Shown: positions 41,754 to 50,624 of the stretch, piece after piece
Layout of the letters: each line of letters opens with the position of its first letter
Numbering within the stretch: the stretch's first letter is position 1
Origin: Spongiactinospora rosea
GTDB lineage: Bacteria > Actinomycetota > Actinomycetes > Streptosporangiales > Streptosporangiaceae
Length of the DNA stretch: 64,000 nt
Reading direction: 5' to 3'
Assembly (NCBI RefSeq): GCF_003315795.1
Contig: NZ_QMEY01000022.1
Span: forward strand, 62,001-126,000
Translations under genes and position numbers: made by a program
The notes under the pieces: model-generated
What the model saw: only the letters and a program-made list of their open reading frames with translations
Told to the model about the DNA's origin: nothing
Database searches by the model: none

Positions 41754-42374
41754 TCACGGGTACCAGGCGACGAAGAGCAAAGCCAGTATTTCGTCGTCCG
41801 CGTCGCGGGCCTCGAAACCGCGTATGGTGCTCTCCCACACCGGGAATGACAGCACATTCGCTCCGGAAACCGGGTCCACGAGATCGTCGGTCCAGTTGCC
41901 CCGCCGGGAAAGGGCCTCCTCGGAAAGCAGCGACCGTTCGATCCTGAGTATGGTCTCGCTCTTGTCCCCCGAGTGCGGGAGCGTTGCGCGCTCGGCGCCC
42001 ACGCTCCACAGGCAGGCGTAGTCGCGGAAGTGCGGGCCGTTGTCGTAGCCCTCGTCGTCCCACTGCGCGTCGGCGAGCCGGTCCGGCGGGACGAGCGGCA
42101 TGAACAGCGTGTTCACGTAGTAGCGGGTGGGTCCGTCCGCGCCGAAGAGGTCGTACCGGTCGGTGCCCGCATAGACCGGATATCTGCCCGGTGGCACTCC
42201 GTGATAGAACGTGCCGTCTTTGGTTAATTCGGGAGTGGACCAATTGACGTCTCCGTCGGTGACGAGGTCGCCGGCCCGGTCGATCCATTGCGGCGGCGAC
42301 CCGAACATCTCCTCCAGCTCCAGCTCTACCCAGGTCCTTCTGACGAATTCGGGAGCGAAAGCGTCCATATCCAC
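41754..42374 (-). CDS. Hypothetical acidic protein, unknown function
   Basis: A soluble 206-aa protein rich in Asp, Glu and Trp: DAFAPEFVRRTWVELELEEMFGSPPQWIDRAGDLV, then GVPPGRYPVYAGTDRYD, and WDDEGYDNGPHFRDYACLWSVGAERATL. It looks like an immunity- or SMI1-type actinomycete protein by composition but no family is claimed. The 309-bp spacer on its left side (42375-42683) has a GGCGGCC-TT-GGCCGCC hairpin at 42494-42509. Confidence 0.55.
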   Translation of the reverse strand: MDMDAFAPEFVRRTWVELELEEMFGSPPQWIDRAGDLVTDGDVNWSTPELTKDGTFYHGVPPGRYPVYAGTDRYDLFGADGPTRYYVNTLFMPLVPPDRLADAQWDDEGYDNGPHFRDYACLWSVGAERATLPHSGDKSETILRIERSLLSEEALSRRGNWTDDLVDPVSGANVLSFPVWESTIRGFEARDADDEILALLFVAWYP

Positions 42375-42654
42375 GACGAGGACTCTCGCACATCGGCACG
42401 GCCGCCATCAACACCACATCGAACTTTAATATGCCAGTAAAACGCGCTAATGGCCGATACGGTCAATGGCCGACCGGCCGCACGCTGGGTTTCGGCGGCC
42501 TTGGCCGCCTGTCGTGGCCGATGTCGGCATCCGGGCAGGTACAGGTGATTTGGGGCGTGTCGTGAAGGTTGCTGTGGCTTACGATCGGTTTGCGAGTCTC
42601 GCCGTGGCGCCTGGGGGGGAATGCCGACGGGCCCGATGGTGTTGCCTGGAGTGT

Positions 42655-42670
42655 AGTTGAAAGTTCAACT
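42655..42670. promoter_or_regulatory. Inverted repeat AGTTGAA-AG-TTCAACT before pirin
   Basis: A perfect 7-bp arm palindrome lies 14 bp before the pirin start codon, just ahead of its ribosome site (GGGAGGGG). It fits a MarR or other redox-type regulator operator. No regulator gene is adjacent. Confidence 0.6.
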
Positions 42671-42683
42671 GTAGGGAGGGGCC

Positions 42684-43649
42684 ATGCCCGCCATCACCGC
42701 CGATACGTTGACGCTGCCGCGCGTCGCCCAGGCCGGACCCGCTGAGCAGCGGGCGGTGCTGTCGGTGACCACGGCCCCGAGCGGGTTCGAGGGCGAGGGG
42801 TTCCCGGTACGCCGGGCGTTCGCCGGTGTGCCCATGTCCTCCCTCGACCCCTTCCTCCACATGGACCAGATGGGCGAGGTCGAGTACGCGCCCGGCGAGC
42901 CCAAGGGAACGCCCTGGCACCCGCACCGCGGGTTCGAGACCGTCACCTACATCATCGACGGCGTCTTCGAGCACCAGGACTCCAACGGCGGCGGCGGGAC
43001 GATCACCAACGGCGACACCCAGTGGATGACCGCGGGCGCGGGCATCCTGCACATCGAGAAGCCGCCGGAGCACCTGGTGGTGTCCGGCGGGCTGTTCCAC
43101 GGCATCCAGCTATGGGTCAACCTGCCGCGCGCCAACAAGTTCAACCCGCCGCGCTACCAGGACATCCGCGGCGGCGAGACGGCACTGCTGTCCTCGTCGG
43201 ACGGCGGCGCGCTGCTCCGGGTGATCGCCGGTGATCTGGCGGGGCACAGCGGCCCCGGCGCGACGTTCACGCCGATCACGCTGGTCCACGCGACCGTCAG
43301 CCCGGGGGCGGTGCTCGACCTGCCGTGGAACCGGGAGTTCAACGCCCTCGCGTACATCCTGGCCGGTCAGGGCACCGTCGGCGGTGAGCGGCGGCCGGTG
43401 CGCAAGGGGCAGCTGGCCGTGTTCGGGCAGGGCCGGGGGCTGACCGTGGCGGCCGACACCCAGCAGCCCACGGCCGAGCCCAACCTGGAGGTCCTGCTGC
43501 TCGGCGGCCGGCCGATCAAGGAGCCGGTGGCGCACTACGGCCCGTTCGTGATGAACACCAGGGCCGAACTCGTCCAGGCCATGGAGGACTACCAGGCCGG
43601 CCGGCTCGGCGTCATCCCGGCCCAGCACATGCCGCACACCGGCCGCTGA
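42684..43649 (+). CDS. Pirin family protein
   Basis: A 321-aa bicupin: N-terminal cupin with metal residues in TPWHPHRGFETVTYIIDGVFEHQDSNGG and GAGILHIEKPPEH (three His and a Glu), then the conserved FHGIQLWVNLP, and C-terminal pirin domain (WNREFNALAYILAGQGTVGGE). Pirins bind iron and may be quercetinase-like or redox regulators. Single gene under the TTCAAC palindrome. Confidence 0.9.
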   Translation: MPAITADTLTLPRVAQAGPAEQRAVLSVTTAPSGFEGEGFPVRRAFAGVPMSSLDPFLHMDQMGEVEYAPGEPKGTPWHPHRGFETVTYIIDGVFEHQDSNGGGGTITNGDTQWMTAGAGILHIEKPPEHLVVSGGLFHGIQLWVNLPRANKFNPPRYQDIRGGETALLSSSDGGALLRVIAGDLAGHSGPGATFTPITLVHATVSPGAVLDLPWNREFNALAYILAGQGTVGGERRPVRKGQLAVFGQGRGLTVAADTQQPTAEPNLEVLLLGGRPIKEPVAHYGPFVMNTRAELVQAMEDYQAGRLGVIPAQHMPHTGR

Positions 43650-43677
43650 CCACCGGGGCGGCGCCCCGGTCGTCGGG

Positions 43678-44421
43678 TCAGGGTGACGGCGCCGGAGCAA
43701 TGCTCGGGAAGGGGTGTCCTGCCGACAGTCGTTCGATGAGGGCCGGCAGGGCCTCCTTCCCGCCGTTCGCCGCCGCCCAGCGACTCACCTGGCAGGCGGC
43801 CTCGGCGTACACGCGGGCATCCGCCGACGCCGCGCGCAGCCAGTCGCCGAGCGTGGCGGGCAGGGAGCGGCGGGGGGCGATCAGGCAGCGGTCGCCGCCC
43901 GGGGCGAGGTACCGGGGATCATCGCTGACCAGGACGGCCAGGCCCTCGTCGAACCACTGCGGGACCTCGGCGCCGCCCAAGCGGGCGTGCAGCTCCACAT
44001 GGGTCAGCTCGTGCGAGGCGATCACGGGATCGATGCCGCGCGGGGACAGCATCACCGACCGGTTGAGCACGGCGATGCCGCGCTCCCGGCCACCGCCGAT
44101 CCTGCGGTAGCAGTCGTCCGACCGGCACACGAGGACGTCGGCCGTGCTCGCCCGCCCGCTGAAGAAGTCGCGTACCCGCTGGTTCGCCCGCTCGACGACC
44201 TCGGCCACGTGCCGGTGGTCGGCCGGTGCCAGGCCGGGTTCGGCGTACAGGCCGGGCCGGATCCGCTCAAGGCCGTAGCAGCCGGGACAGGTGGTGGCCG
44301 CGACGGACGGGAAGGCGATGGCGGTCAGCGCCACGGCCGCGACGAGGAGGACCGCGGTGACCGCGCCCGCGATCCGCCAGGACTTCCGGCGGCGGCTCGT
44401 CCCCCGGCGGATCAAGGGCAT
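43678..44421 (-). CDS. Membrane-anchored zinc metalloprotease (gluzincin type)
   Basis: A 247-aa protein from ATG 44421 (AAGGAGG upstream). A basic head and one helix (IAGAVTAVLLVAAVALTAIAFPSVAA) anchor it, so the catalytic part is extracytoplasmic. The zinc motif H137-E-L-T-H141 is followed exactly 18 residues later by E159 in PQWFDEGLAVL, the MA-clan gluzincin arrangement. Cys pairs (TCPGC, CRSDDC) suggest disulphides. Substrate unknown. Confidence 0.82.
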   Translation of the reverse strand: MPLIRRGTSRRRKSWRIAGAVTAVLLVAAVALTAIAFPSVAATTCPGCYGLERIRPGLYAEPGLAPADHRHVAEVVERANQRVRDFFSGRASTADVLVCRSDDCYRRIGGGRERGIAVLNRSVMLSPRGIDPVIASHELTHVELHARLGGAEVPQWFDEGLAVLVSDDPRYLAPGGDRCLIAPRRSLPATLGDWLRAASADARVYAEAACQVSRWAAANGGKEALPALIERLSAGHPFPSIAPAPSP

Positions 44422-44488
44422 GTGGACCTCCTTGGAGACCGGCTGTCCGGCACTGGGCACTTTTACTACCCTGTGATACTTTATAGTG

Positions 44489-44509
44489 GTACTCAACGAC
44501 ACTGAGTAC
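44489..44509. promoter_or_regulatory. Inverted repeat GTACTCA-N7-TGAGTAC
   Basis: Perfect 7-bp arms with a 7-bp centre lie 16 bp before the DUF1048 start at 44526, over an AT-rich promoter-like stretch (GATACTTTATAGTGG). It is a probable PadR-type operator; PadR genes usually accompany DUF1048 but none is adjacent. Confidence 0.65.
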
Positions 44510-44525
44510 TGAAGGAGGGCGGGGT

Positions 44526-44882
44526 ATGAACCTCTGGGAGACCATGACAGGGAGCGATCTCACCAGGGAATGGAAGGCGTTCGAGGCTCGGGCGGCGGTA
44601 TTGCCGGCCGACTACCAGGCGGCGTGGGAGAAGATCAAGCTTCACCTTTATCCCTACTCGAACTTCACCGGCCGCAACCTGATGCCGATTCTCGACGGCG
44701 TTCTCGGGCTGCTCGAAGAGACGGCATCCGACGGGCAGAGCATTCACGAGGTGCTGGATGACGACATCGAGGGCTTCTGCGCGGCGCTGGCCGGCGGAGA
44801 AGGCGCCCGGACCCATCGCGATCGGTGGCGCGAGCAGTTGAACAGGAACGTCGCCAGGAAACTGGGCCGGCTGGGAGGTTGA
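44526..44882 (+). CDS. DUF1048-family protein (copy 1)
   Basis: A 118-aa helical protein: LTREWKAFEARAAVLPADYQAAWEKIKLHLYPYSNFTGRNLMPILDGVLGLLEE and EVLDDDIEGFCAALAG. These are the DUF1048 landmarks (L-P-x-D-Y, F-C-x-x-L). ATG is preceded by GAAGGAGG. The members are small cytosolic proteins of unknown role associated with stress operons. Followed after 1 bp by a paralogue. Confidence 0.85.
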   Translation: MNLWETMTGSDLTREWKAFEARAAVLPADYQAAWEKIKLHLYPYSNFTGRNLMPILDGVLGLLEETASDGQSIHEVLDDDIEGFCAALAGGEGARTHRDRWREQLNRNVARKLGRLGG

Positions 44883-44883
44883 C

Positions 44884-45210
44884 GTGGGAATCCAGGACAT
44901 GATCGAGGGCAAGCGGCAGTGGCGGGCGCACATGGCCCGGGTCAAGGCCCTCCCGCCGGATTACGAGATCGTCTACAAGGAGATCCAGCGCTACTTCTTC
45001 AAGGTCGGGCCGGTCGGACTGGACGACGGGACCCTCCTCTCGGGGATTCTCGACTTCTTCGAGCAGGGCGCGGCGACCGGCAAGGGGGTCCTGGAGCTGA
45101 TCGGCGACGACGTCGCGGCCTTCTGTGACGACCTGGTGAAAGACTCGCCCACCTACGCGGACCTCTTTCAGGAATCCATCGCCGGGGAATCCGGCGAGGC
45201 CGGGAATTGA
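44884..45210 (+). CDS. DUF1048-family protein (copy 2)
   Basis: A 108-aa paralogue of the preceding gene: VKALPPDYEIVYKEIQRYFFKVGPVGLDDGTLLSGILDFFEQ and IGDDVAAFCDDLVKDSPTYADLF. GTG start after GGGAGG. It is more acidic at the C-terminus than copy 1, so the two may form a heterodimer (inference). Confidence 0.85.
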   Translation: MGIQDMIEGKRQWRAHMARVKALPPDYEIVYKEIQRYFFKVGPVGLDDGTLLSGILDFFEQGAATGKGVLELIGDDVAAFCDDLVKDSPTYADLFQESIAGESGEAGN

Positions 45211-45221
45211 CACCTGCCGGG

Positions 45222-45743
45222 TCATTTGCCCGGCGGCCGGGATCGCAGGCCGAGACCGGCGTACACGGTCTCGGGAGGCGTGGCGGCCGTCCGTGCCGCG
45301 AGATCCTCGAAATAGATCCAGAAGTGCAGCGGCGCGTGGTTGTGCCGCTCCGTGTAGACGTACGGGGCCAGGGCGTCCCACAGGCGCACGATGTTCGTGC
45401 CGTAGGAGCCGATGACCAGGCGCTGGTCGATCATTCCGTGCGCCACGAGCTTTCCCAGGTCGTCGTAGAAAAGCCCGATGGTGTTCACCTGTGCGCGGGC
45501 CTGCTCGGGCAGGCCGCGCCAGCCCCTTTCCGCCTGGTATTCATGGGCCAGCATGGTCAGGACGTACTCCTGCGCCTTGAACCACGCCGGGTTCCGCGAA
45601 TGGAGGAATGTCTCCAGCACCACCGGGAGGTGAAGGCCCCCACTGGCCAGGCGGATCTGCCGGAGGGTCAGAAATACGGAGATCGCGAGCGCGGTGAGGG
45701 AGACCGCCAGTGTGGCGAGGTTCAACACGAGGGTCGCGTCCAC
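45222..45743 (-). CDS. DUF4760-like membrane protein
   Basis: A 173-aa protein with one N-terminal helix (LVLNLATLAVSLTALAISVFLTLRQIRLA), then a soluble helical domain: LETFLHSRNPAWFKAQEYVLTMLAHEY, RAQVNTIGLFYDDLGKLVAHGMID and IVRLWDALAPYVYTERHNHAPLHFWIYFEDLA. This is the DUF4760 layout. No catalytic motif is seen. GTG start. Convergent with DUF1048. Confidence 0.75.
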   Translation of the reverse strand: MDATLVLNLATLAVSLTALAISVFLTLRQIRLASGGLHLPVVLETFLHSRNPAWFKAQEYVLTMLAHEYQAERGWRGLPEQARAQVNTIGLFYDDLGKLVAHGMIDQRLVIGSYGTNIVRLWDALAPYVYTERHNHAPLHFWIYFEDLAARTAATPPETVYAGLGLRSRPPGK

Positions 45744-45844
45744 CAGCCGAATCTACAGGCCGCCGTACGATTCGTCCCGCCGCGTTCCAGCCGATGGCCG
45801 TTTAGCATTCTGGGTGTCGATCACCGGCCTTCGGGAGTGAAAAC

Positions 45845-46216
45845 GTGGCACAGTCCATCCCCCATGACCGGCCCGAGCAGCTCAAGCAGATTCAGAGCGG
45901 GCTCATGCCCGGCGAGCAGATCATCGCCGTCTACGACGCGATCGGCGCGGGGACGGGGTTCCTCGGGCTCACCAATCAGCGGGTCATCGTCCAGGACAAG
46001 TCGTTCATAGGCAAGAAGATCGCGATCACCAGCATTCCGTACTCGAAGATCACGAGTGTGAGCGTGGTCAGCAACAAGTCGTGGGCGGGGTCGTTCTTCT
46101 CCTCCGGCTCGATCGCGCTCAACGTGGGCACGCACGTGTACGAGGTCGAGTTCCGTGGCGATGAGAAGAGCCATCATGTGCACAACGTGATCCTGCACTT
46201 CATCGCCAAGTCCTGA
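45845..46216 (+). CDS. Small PH-like-domain protein
   Basis: A 123-aa soluble protein of the bacterial PH (bPH) type: LKQIQSGLMPGEQIIAVYDAIGAGTGFLGLTNQRVIVQDKSFIGKKIAITSIPYSKITSV, with LTNQRVI and S/T-I-PY-x-x-I as family landmarks. GTG start. Role unknown; members can bind lipid or protein partners. Confidence 0.82.
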   Translation: MAQSIPHDRPEQLKQIQSGLMPGEQIIAVYDAIGAGTGFLGLTNQRVIVQDKSFIGKKIAITSIPYSKITSVSVVSNKSWAGSFFSSGSIALNVGTHVYEVEFRGDEKSHHVHNVILHFIAKS

Positions 46217-46381
46217 CGCCCTGCGGGTCAGCCGCCGAGGGCTTGGGCGGGCGGCGGGAGTACGGGCCGCCCATGAGGAACGGTACGGCTGAGCGGGCGT
46301 GCCGGAGGGAGAAGCGGGTAGGCGTCCACCTTCAGGGCTTTTCGGCGATGCGCACGAGGCACGAGGACTGAGGAGGAGCCG

Positions 46382-46999
46382 ATGCTCGATCACCTGGTGT
46401 ACGCCACACCGGATCTCGACGCGACGGTCGCCGAACTCGCCGACCGGCTCGGAGTACGCGCCGCCGAGGGCGGCAGGCACCTCGGGTACGGCACCCGCAA
46501 CCGGCTGATCGGCCTGGGCGGGCGGCGGTACCTGGAGATCGTCGGGCCGGACCCGGAACAACCGGCTCCGGCCGGGGGCCGGTGGTTCGGTGTGGACGCG
46601 CTGGCCGGGCCGTCCCTGACCACCTGGGCCGCGCTCGCGACCGACATCGAGGAGCAGGCGGGCAAGGCCCGGGCCGAGGGCTACGACCTGGGCGAGGTGC
46701 TGGAGATGAGCCGCGCGTCCGCGAACGGCGGCGCGATCCTCGAATGGCGGCTCACCCCGCCGCGCGCCGGAAGCCTCGTGCCGTTCCTGATCCAGTGGGG
46801 GAGCACCGCTCACCCGGGCGCGTCGGGACTCCCCCCGGTACGGCTGGTGTCGTTCGCCGCCGGGCATCCCAGCCCGGCGTCCGTCCGCGACGACCTCGCC
46901 ATGGTCGGCGTCACCCTGGACGTCTTCCCCAGCGCCCGCCCCATGCTGGTCGCCGTCATCGAGGGCCGCCACGGCCCCGTCCGCCTGGTGACGGCCTGA
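46382..46999 (+). CDS. Glyoxalase-like (VOC) protein
   Basis: A 205-aa protein with the glyoxalase-like-3 signature at the start: LDHLVYATPDLDATVAELADRLGV, then GGRHLGYGTRNRLIGLGGRRYLEIVGPDP and a central SRASANGGAILEWRLTPP. Preceded by GAGGAGG. Related proteins are annotated as VOC family; substrate unknown. Confidence 0.85.
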   Translation: MLDHLVYATPDLDATVAELADRLGVRAAEGGRHLGYGTRNRLIGLGGRRYLEIVGPDPEQPAPAGGRWFGVDALAGPSLTTWAALATDIEEQAGKARAEGYDLGEVLEMSRASANGGAILEWRLTPPRAGSLVPFLIQWGSTAHPGASGLPPVRLVSFAAGHPSPASVRDDLAMVGVTLDVFPSARPMLVAVIEGRHGPVRLVTA

Positions 47000-47005
47000 G
47001 CCCCG

Positions 47006-48106
47006 TCAGGGGCGGTGTTCGGGGTGGTGTTCCTGCCGGTAGTCCTGCAAGGGGTCGGTGACCGGGGCGGGTGGGGCGTCGAGCTGGCGGGGGCCGGCAG
47101 TGGCGGGCTCGGGGGCGGCGGCGTCGGCCACGGCCTCCTCGGCGGCCCGGGCCGCGCGGGCGGCTTCGGCCGCCGCGGCTGAGGCGGCCTCGGAGGCGCC
47201 GCTGGTGACGCTCTCGCGGGTGGCCTCCGACGGCGGGAGCGCCTGGGTGAACGCCTTGGAGACGCCCTGCAACGCCGAGGTCACCTCGCTCGGGATGACC
47301 CAGAACGTGTTGTTCTCGCCCTGCGCGAGCTGTGGCAGCACCTGGAGGTACTGGTACGCGAGCAGCTTGGGGTCGGGGTCGTTGCGGTGGACCGCCTGGA
47401 AGACCTGGTCGATCGCCTGGGACTGGCCCTCGGCCTTCAGGATGGCGGCGGTGCGCTCACCCTCGGCCCGCAGGATGTTGCTCTGCTTCTCACCTTCGGC
47501 GGTGAGGATCTGGGACTGCCGCTGGCCTTCGGCGTTGAGGATGGCGGCGCGCTTGTCCCGCTCGGCGCGCATCTGCTTCTCCATCGCGTCCTTGATCGTC
47601 TTGGGCGGGTCGATCGCCTTGATCTCGACGCGGTTGACGCGGATGCCCCACTTGCCGGTGGCCTCGTCCAGCACCCCGCGGAGCTGGCTGTTGATGGTGT
47701 CGCGGGAGGTGAGCGTGCTCTCCAGGTCCATCGAGCCGATGACGTTACGCAGCGTCGTCACCGTGAGCTGCTCGATCGCCTGGATGTAGTTGGCGATCTC
47801 GTAGGCCGCCGCCCTCGGGTCGGTGACCTGGAAGTACAGCACGGTGTCGATCTCGACGACCAGGTTGTCCTCGGTGATCACCGGCTGCGGGCGGAAGGAG
47901 ACCACCTGCTCGCGCAGGTCGATCATCGGATAGACCCGGTCGATGTACGGGATCACGAAGTTCATGCCGGGCTTCAGCGTGCGGCTGTAGCGGCCGAGCC
48001 GTTCGACGTTCCTCGCCCGGGCCTGCGGCACGATGCGCACCGACTTGAGCACCGTGATCACGACGAAGAAGACGATGACGGCACCGACTATGAGCAGGGG
48101 ATCCAT
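47006..48106 (-). CDS. SPFH/band-7 (stomatin/QmcA-like) membrane protein
   Basis: A 366-aa protein anchored by an N-terminal helix (LLIVGAVIVFFVVITVL), then the band-7 domain (RIVPQARARNVERLGRYSRTLKPG, LREQVVSFRPQPVITEDNLVVEI, IDPPKTIKDAMEKQMRAERDKRAAILNAEGQRQS). A long coiled coil follows and a Pro/Ala-rich tail. It forms oligomeric rafts controlling membrane proteases. Co-transcribed with nfeD, 4 bp upstream. Confidence 0.9.
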   Translation of the reverse strand: MDPLLIVGAVIVFFVVITVLKSVRIVPQARARNVERLGRYSRTLKPGMNFVIPYIDRVYPMIDLREQVVSFRPQPVITEDNLVVEIDTVLYFQVTDPRAAAYEIANYIQAIEQLTVTTLRNVIGSMDLESTLTSRDTINSQLRGVLDEATGKWGIRVNRVEIKAIDPPKTIKDAMEKQMRAERDKRAAILNAEGQRQSQILTAEGEKQSNILRAEGERTAAILKAEGQSQAIDQVFQAVHRNDPDPKLLAYQYLQVLPQLAQGENNTFWVIPSEVTSALQGVSKAFTQALPPSEATRESVTSGASEAASAAAAEAARAARAAEEAVADAAAPEPATAGPRQLDAPPAPVTDPLQDYRQEHHPEHRP

Positions 48107-48110
48107 ATGT

Positions 48111-48545
48111 TCACTCCCGCGGATATACGAGGGCCGTGGCGCCCTCGATCTTCAACACGTCTACGGTCGCGCCCTCCGGGATGACGAGTGTCTCGTCATA
48201 GGCGCGGGCCGACCATTCCTCTCCGCCGATCTGTACCCGTCCGGCACGCCCGGTGACCTCGGTGACGGCGTACGCGGTCTGCCCCACCAGGGCCTCGACC
48301 CCGAAACGCTGCGACGGGGGAGGCTGGCGCAGGTGGCGGACGACGACGGGGCGGATCAGCACCAGCCCGGCGGCGCTGGCCAGCGTGAACACCACGAGCT
48401 GCAGGGGAACGGGCAGGCCCAGCGCGGCGGCGATGGCGGTGATCACGGCGGCTCCCCCGAGCAGCCCCAGGGCGGCGGTCATCGTCAGGATCTCGGCGAC
48501 GCCCAGGACCACGGCGAGGGTCAACCAGATGACCCAGTCGTCCAT
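48111..48545 (-). CDS. nfeD: NfeD-family membrane protein
   Basis: A 144-aa protein with two or three N-terminal helices (VIWLTLAVVLGVAEILTMTAALG ... VPLQLVVFTLASAAGLVLI) and a soluble OB-fold (EALVGQTAYAVTEVTGRAGRVQIGGEEWSARA) typical of short NfeD. It is the standard partner of SPFH proteins, located 5' of that gene here. Confidence 0.9.
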   Translation of the reverse strand: MDDWVIWLTLAVVLGVAEILTMTAALGLLGGAAVITAIAAALGLPVPLQLVVFTLASAAGLVLIRPVVVRHLRQPPPSQRFGVEALVGQTAYAVTEVTGRAGRVQIGGEEWSARAYDETLVIPEGATVDVLKIEGATALVYPRE

Positions 48546-48662
48546 GCTTCGGCCCTCCTGTGAGGTTCAACGCACGTGGGCGCGCAAAGGTTCCCCAGGC
48601 GTCTACCGTAACGCCGGGGGCATGGACCACGGAATGTTTGTGATCAGCCCGTCATATGCCGT

Positions 48663-49811
48663 TCATCGGGCGTCTCGCGCAGGCAGGATCGTTCCGGACA
48701 CTTCGCCCAGCGTGATGCGTCCGCCGTCCGCTCCGGGCGCGGTCGCGGTGATCGTCACGGTGTCGCCGTCCTCCAGGAAGGCGCGGGTCTCGCCGCTGGG
48801 GAGCTTGATCGGGTCGGTGCCGTTCCAGGTGAGTTCGAGCAGCGAGCCGCGCTGGCCGAACTCCGGGCCGGACACCGTGCCGCTGGCGAACAGGTCGCCG
48901 GTGCGCAGCGAGGCCCCGTTGACGGTCATGTGGGCGAGCATCTGGTCCGGGGTCCAGTACATCTCCCGGTACGGCGGGCGCGCGACCGGCTCGCCGTTCA
49001 GCTCCACGACCAGCGCGAGGTCCAGCCCCCAGGGCTCGGACCGGCGCAGGTAATCCACAGGCTGTGGATCCTGCTCCCGCCCCGGCACCCGTGCCGCCGC
49101 AAGGGCCGCCAGCGGCGTCACCCACGGCGAGATCGACGTGGCGAACGACTTGCCCAGGAACGGCCCCAGCGGCACGTACTCCCACGCCTGGATGTCCCTG
49201 GCGCTCCAGTCGTTGAGCAGCGTCACGCCGAAGACGTGGTCGGCGAACGCGCCCGCGGGCGACCCGAACGCGCTCGGCGTGCCCACCACGTAACCGACCT
49301 CGGCCTCGATGTCGAGCTTGGCGGTCGGGCCGACGTCACCCGGCCTGCGCTGGCCGCTCGGCCGGGTGACCGGGGTGCCGGACACCACGACCGTGCCCGC
49401 CCGCCCGTGGTAGCCGACCGGCAGGTGCCGCCAGTTCGGCTTCAGCGGCTCCTGGTCGGGCCGGAAGATCTGGCCGACGTTGGAGGCGTGCTCCAGCGAG
49501 CAGTAGAAGTCGACGTAGTCGGCGACCTCCACCGGCAGCAGCAGGGTGACCTGGTGCAACGGGATCAGGTGCCGGTCCTCGCCGGTGGCCAGCAGGTCGC
49601 GCACCCGTCCGCGGGTGTCGTCCCAGAAGGCCCGCCCGCGGGCCATGAACGGGTTGAGGCTGCCCGCGGCGAACACCTCGTCGCCCAGCGCCGCGGCCAG
49701 GTCCAGGACGTGATCGCCGAACCTGACGCCCGTCCGCGGCGGTTCGCCGTTGCGGGCGAACACCCCGTAGGGCAGGTTGTCCAGGCCGAAGCCGGGCGTC
49801 GCATTGGTCAC
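48663..49811 (-). CDS. fahA: Fumarylacetoacetase
   Basis: A 382-aa enzyme of the last step of tyrosine/homogentisate degradation, splitting fumarylacetoacetate into fumarate and acetoacetate. It shows the FAH N-terminal domain (LDNLPYGVFARNGEPPRTGVRFGDHVLDL), the catalytic YVDFYCSLEHASNVGQIFRPDQEPL, and metal site VTLLNDWSARDIQAWEYVPLGPFLGKSF. GTG start overlaps the preceding unknown gene by 4 bp. Confidence 0.95.
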   Translation of the reverse strand: MTNATPGFGLDNLPYGVFARNGEPPRTGVRFGDHVLDLAAALGDEVFAAGSLNPFMARGRAFWDDTRGRVRDLLATGEDRHLIPLHQVTLLLPVEVADYVDFYCSLEHASNVGQIFRPDQEPLKPNWRHLPVGYHGRAGTVVVSGTPVTRPSGQRRPGDVGPTAKLDIEAEVGYVVGTPSAFGSPAGAFADHVFGVTLLNDWSARDIQAWEYVPLGPFLGKSFATSISPWVTPLAALAAARVPGREQDPQPVDYLRRSEPWGLDLALVVELNGEPVARPPYREMYWTPDQMLAHMTVNGASLRTGDLFASGTVSGPEFGQRGSLLELTWNGTDPIKLPSGETRAFLEDGDTVTITATAPGADGGRITLGEVSGTILPARDAR

Positions 49812-50605
49812 CGGGGCTCCTTCGTGCGTGCGGTACCGGGGAGCAGGCCGAGTTCGGCCAGGTCGTCAAGAGGGGCGGAGGTGGAGCAGGAGCCGTAGGA
49901 GACGAGCAGCGATCGGGTCCGCTCGGCGGTCTCCTCCGAGGTCGCGTGGGCCAGGGCGACGAGTTCGGCGGGGTCGCAGATCTCCAGGACCGCCACCGGG
50001 TCACGGCCTTCGACGGCCGCGCTCACCGCGAGCACCAGGTTGAGGAACCCGTGCCGGTAGACGCCGAAGGACGGGTCGGGGTGGCGGACCGCGTGGTGCA
50101 GCCCGGCGGTCGCCTTGAACGGCACGCCGTCGCGTACGCAGTGCCGGATGAACCCGCCCAGCTCGCGCGTGCTCGGGAACGCCTCGGGCGTCAGGCCGCC
50201 GCAGCGGACCTTCAGCCCGACGCCCGGGGCCACCTGGGCGGGCGGCGAGCCCGCCGGTACCTCGACGAACAGCCGCCCCTGCGGCGGCAGCCAGGGCACC
50301 AGCCGCTCGCCGCGCGGGCCGGGCACCAGCGCGCCCGACGGCATCTTCAGCTCCACGAACTCCACCGTCAGCCCGTCGAGGTCGGGCGGCTGGTCGGTGT
50401 CCATGATCAGGCCGAGCCGGATGTCCCCGGGCTCGTGCCGCAGCAGGTCGGGCACCCGGCTGGCCGGGCACAGGAACCGGTGCGTGAGCACCGGGCTGCC
50501 GGCCGCCTCGTCGGCGTGGTGCCTGGCCAGGGCGTCGCCCATGGGCAGCGAGGTGGGCGGGAACAGTCCGGCGTCGTCCACCAGATCCGTAAAGAGCCGG
50601 TTCAT
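49808..50605 (-). CDS. Conserved unknown protein in the homogentisate operon
   Basis: A 265-aa soluble protein from ATG 50605 (GGAG upstream). Conserved-looking motifs are DDAGLFPPTSLPM, GLKVRCGGLTPEAFPS, PFKATAGLHHAVRHPD, RHGFLNLVLAVSAA and SYGSCSTSAPLDDLAELGLLP, suggesting an enzyme with a phosphate- or carboxylate-binding K-A-T-A-G-L-H-H segment. It sits exactly between hmgA and fahA, where maleylacetoacetate isomerase is required. It has no glutathione transferase (MaiA) or DinB-like features. Confidence 0.75.
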   Translation of the reverse strand: MNRLFTDLVDDAGLFPPTSLPMGDALARHHADEAAGSPVLTHRFLCPASRVPDLLRHEPGDIRLGLIMDTDQPPDLDGLTVEFVELKMPSGALVPGPRGERLVPWLPPQGRLFVEVPAGSPPAQVAPGVGLKVRCGGLTPEAFPSTRELGGFIRHCVRDGVPFKATAGLHHAVRHPDPSFGVYRHGFLNLVLAVSAAVEGRDPVAVLEICDPAELVALAHATSEETAERTRSLLVSYGSCSTSAPLDDLAELGLLPGTARTKEPR

Positions 50606-50624
50606 CCCGTACTCCAACATGTCG

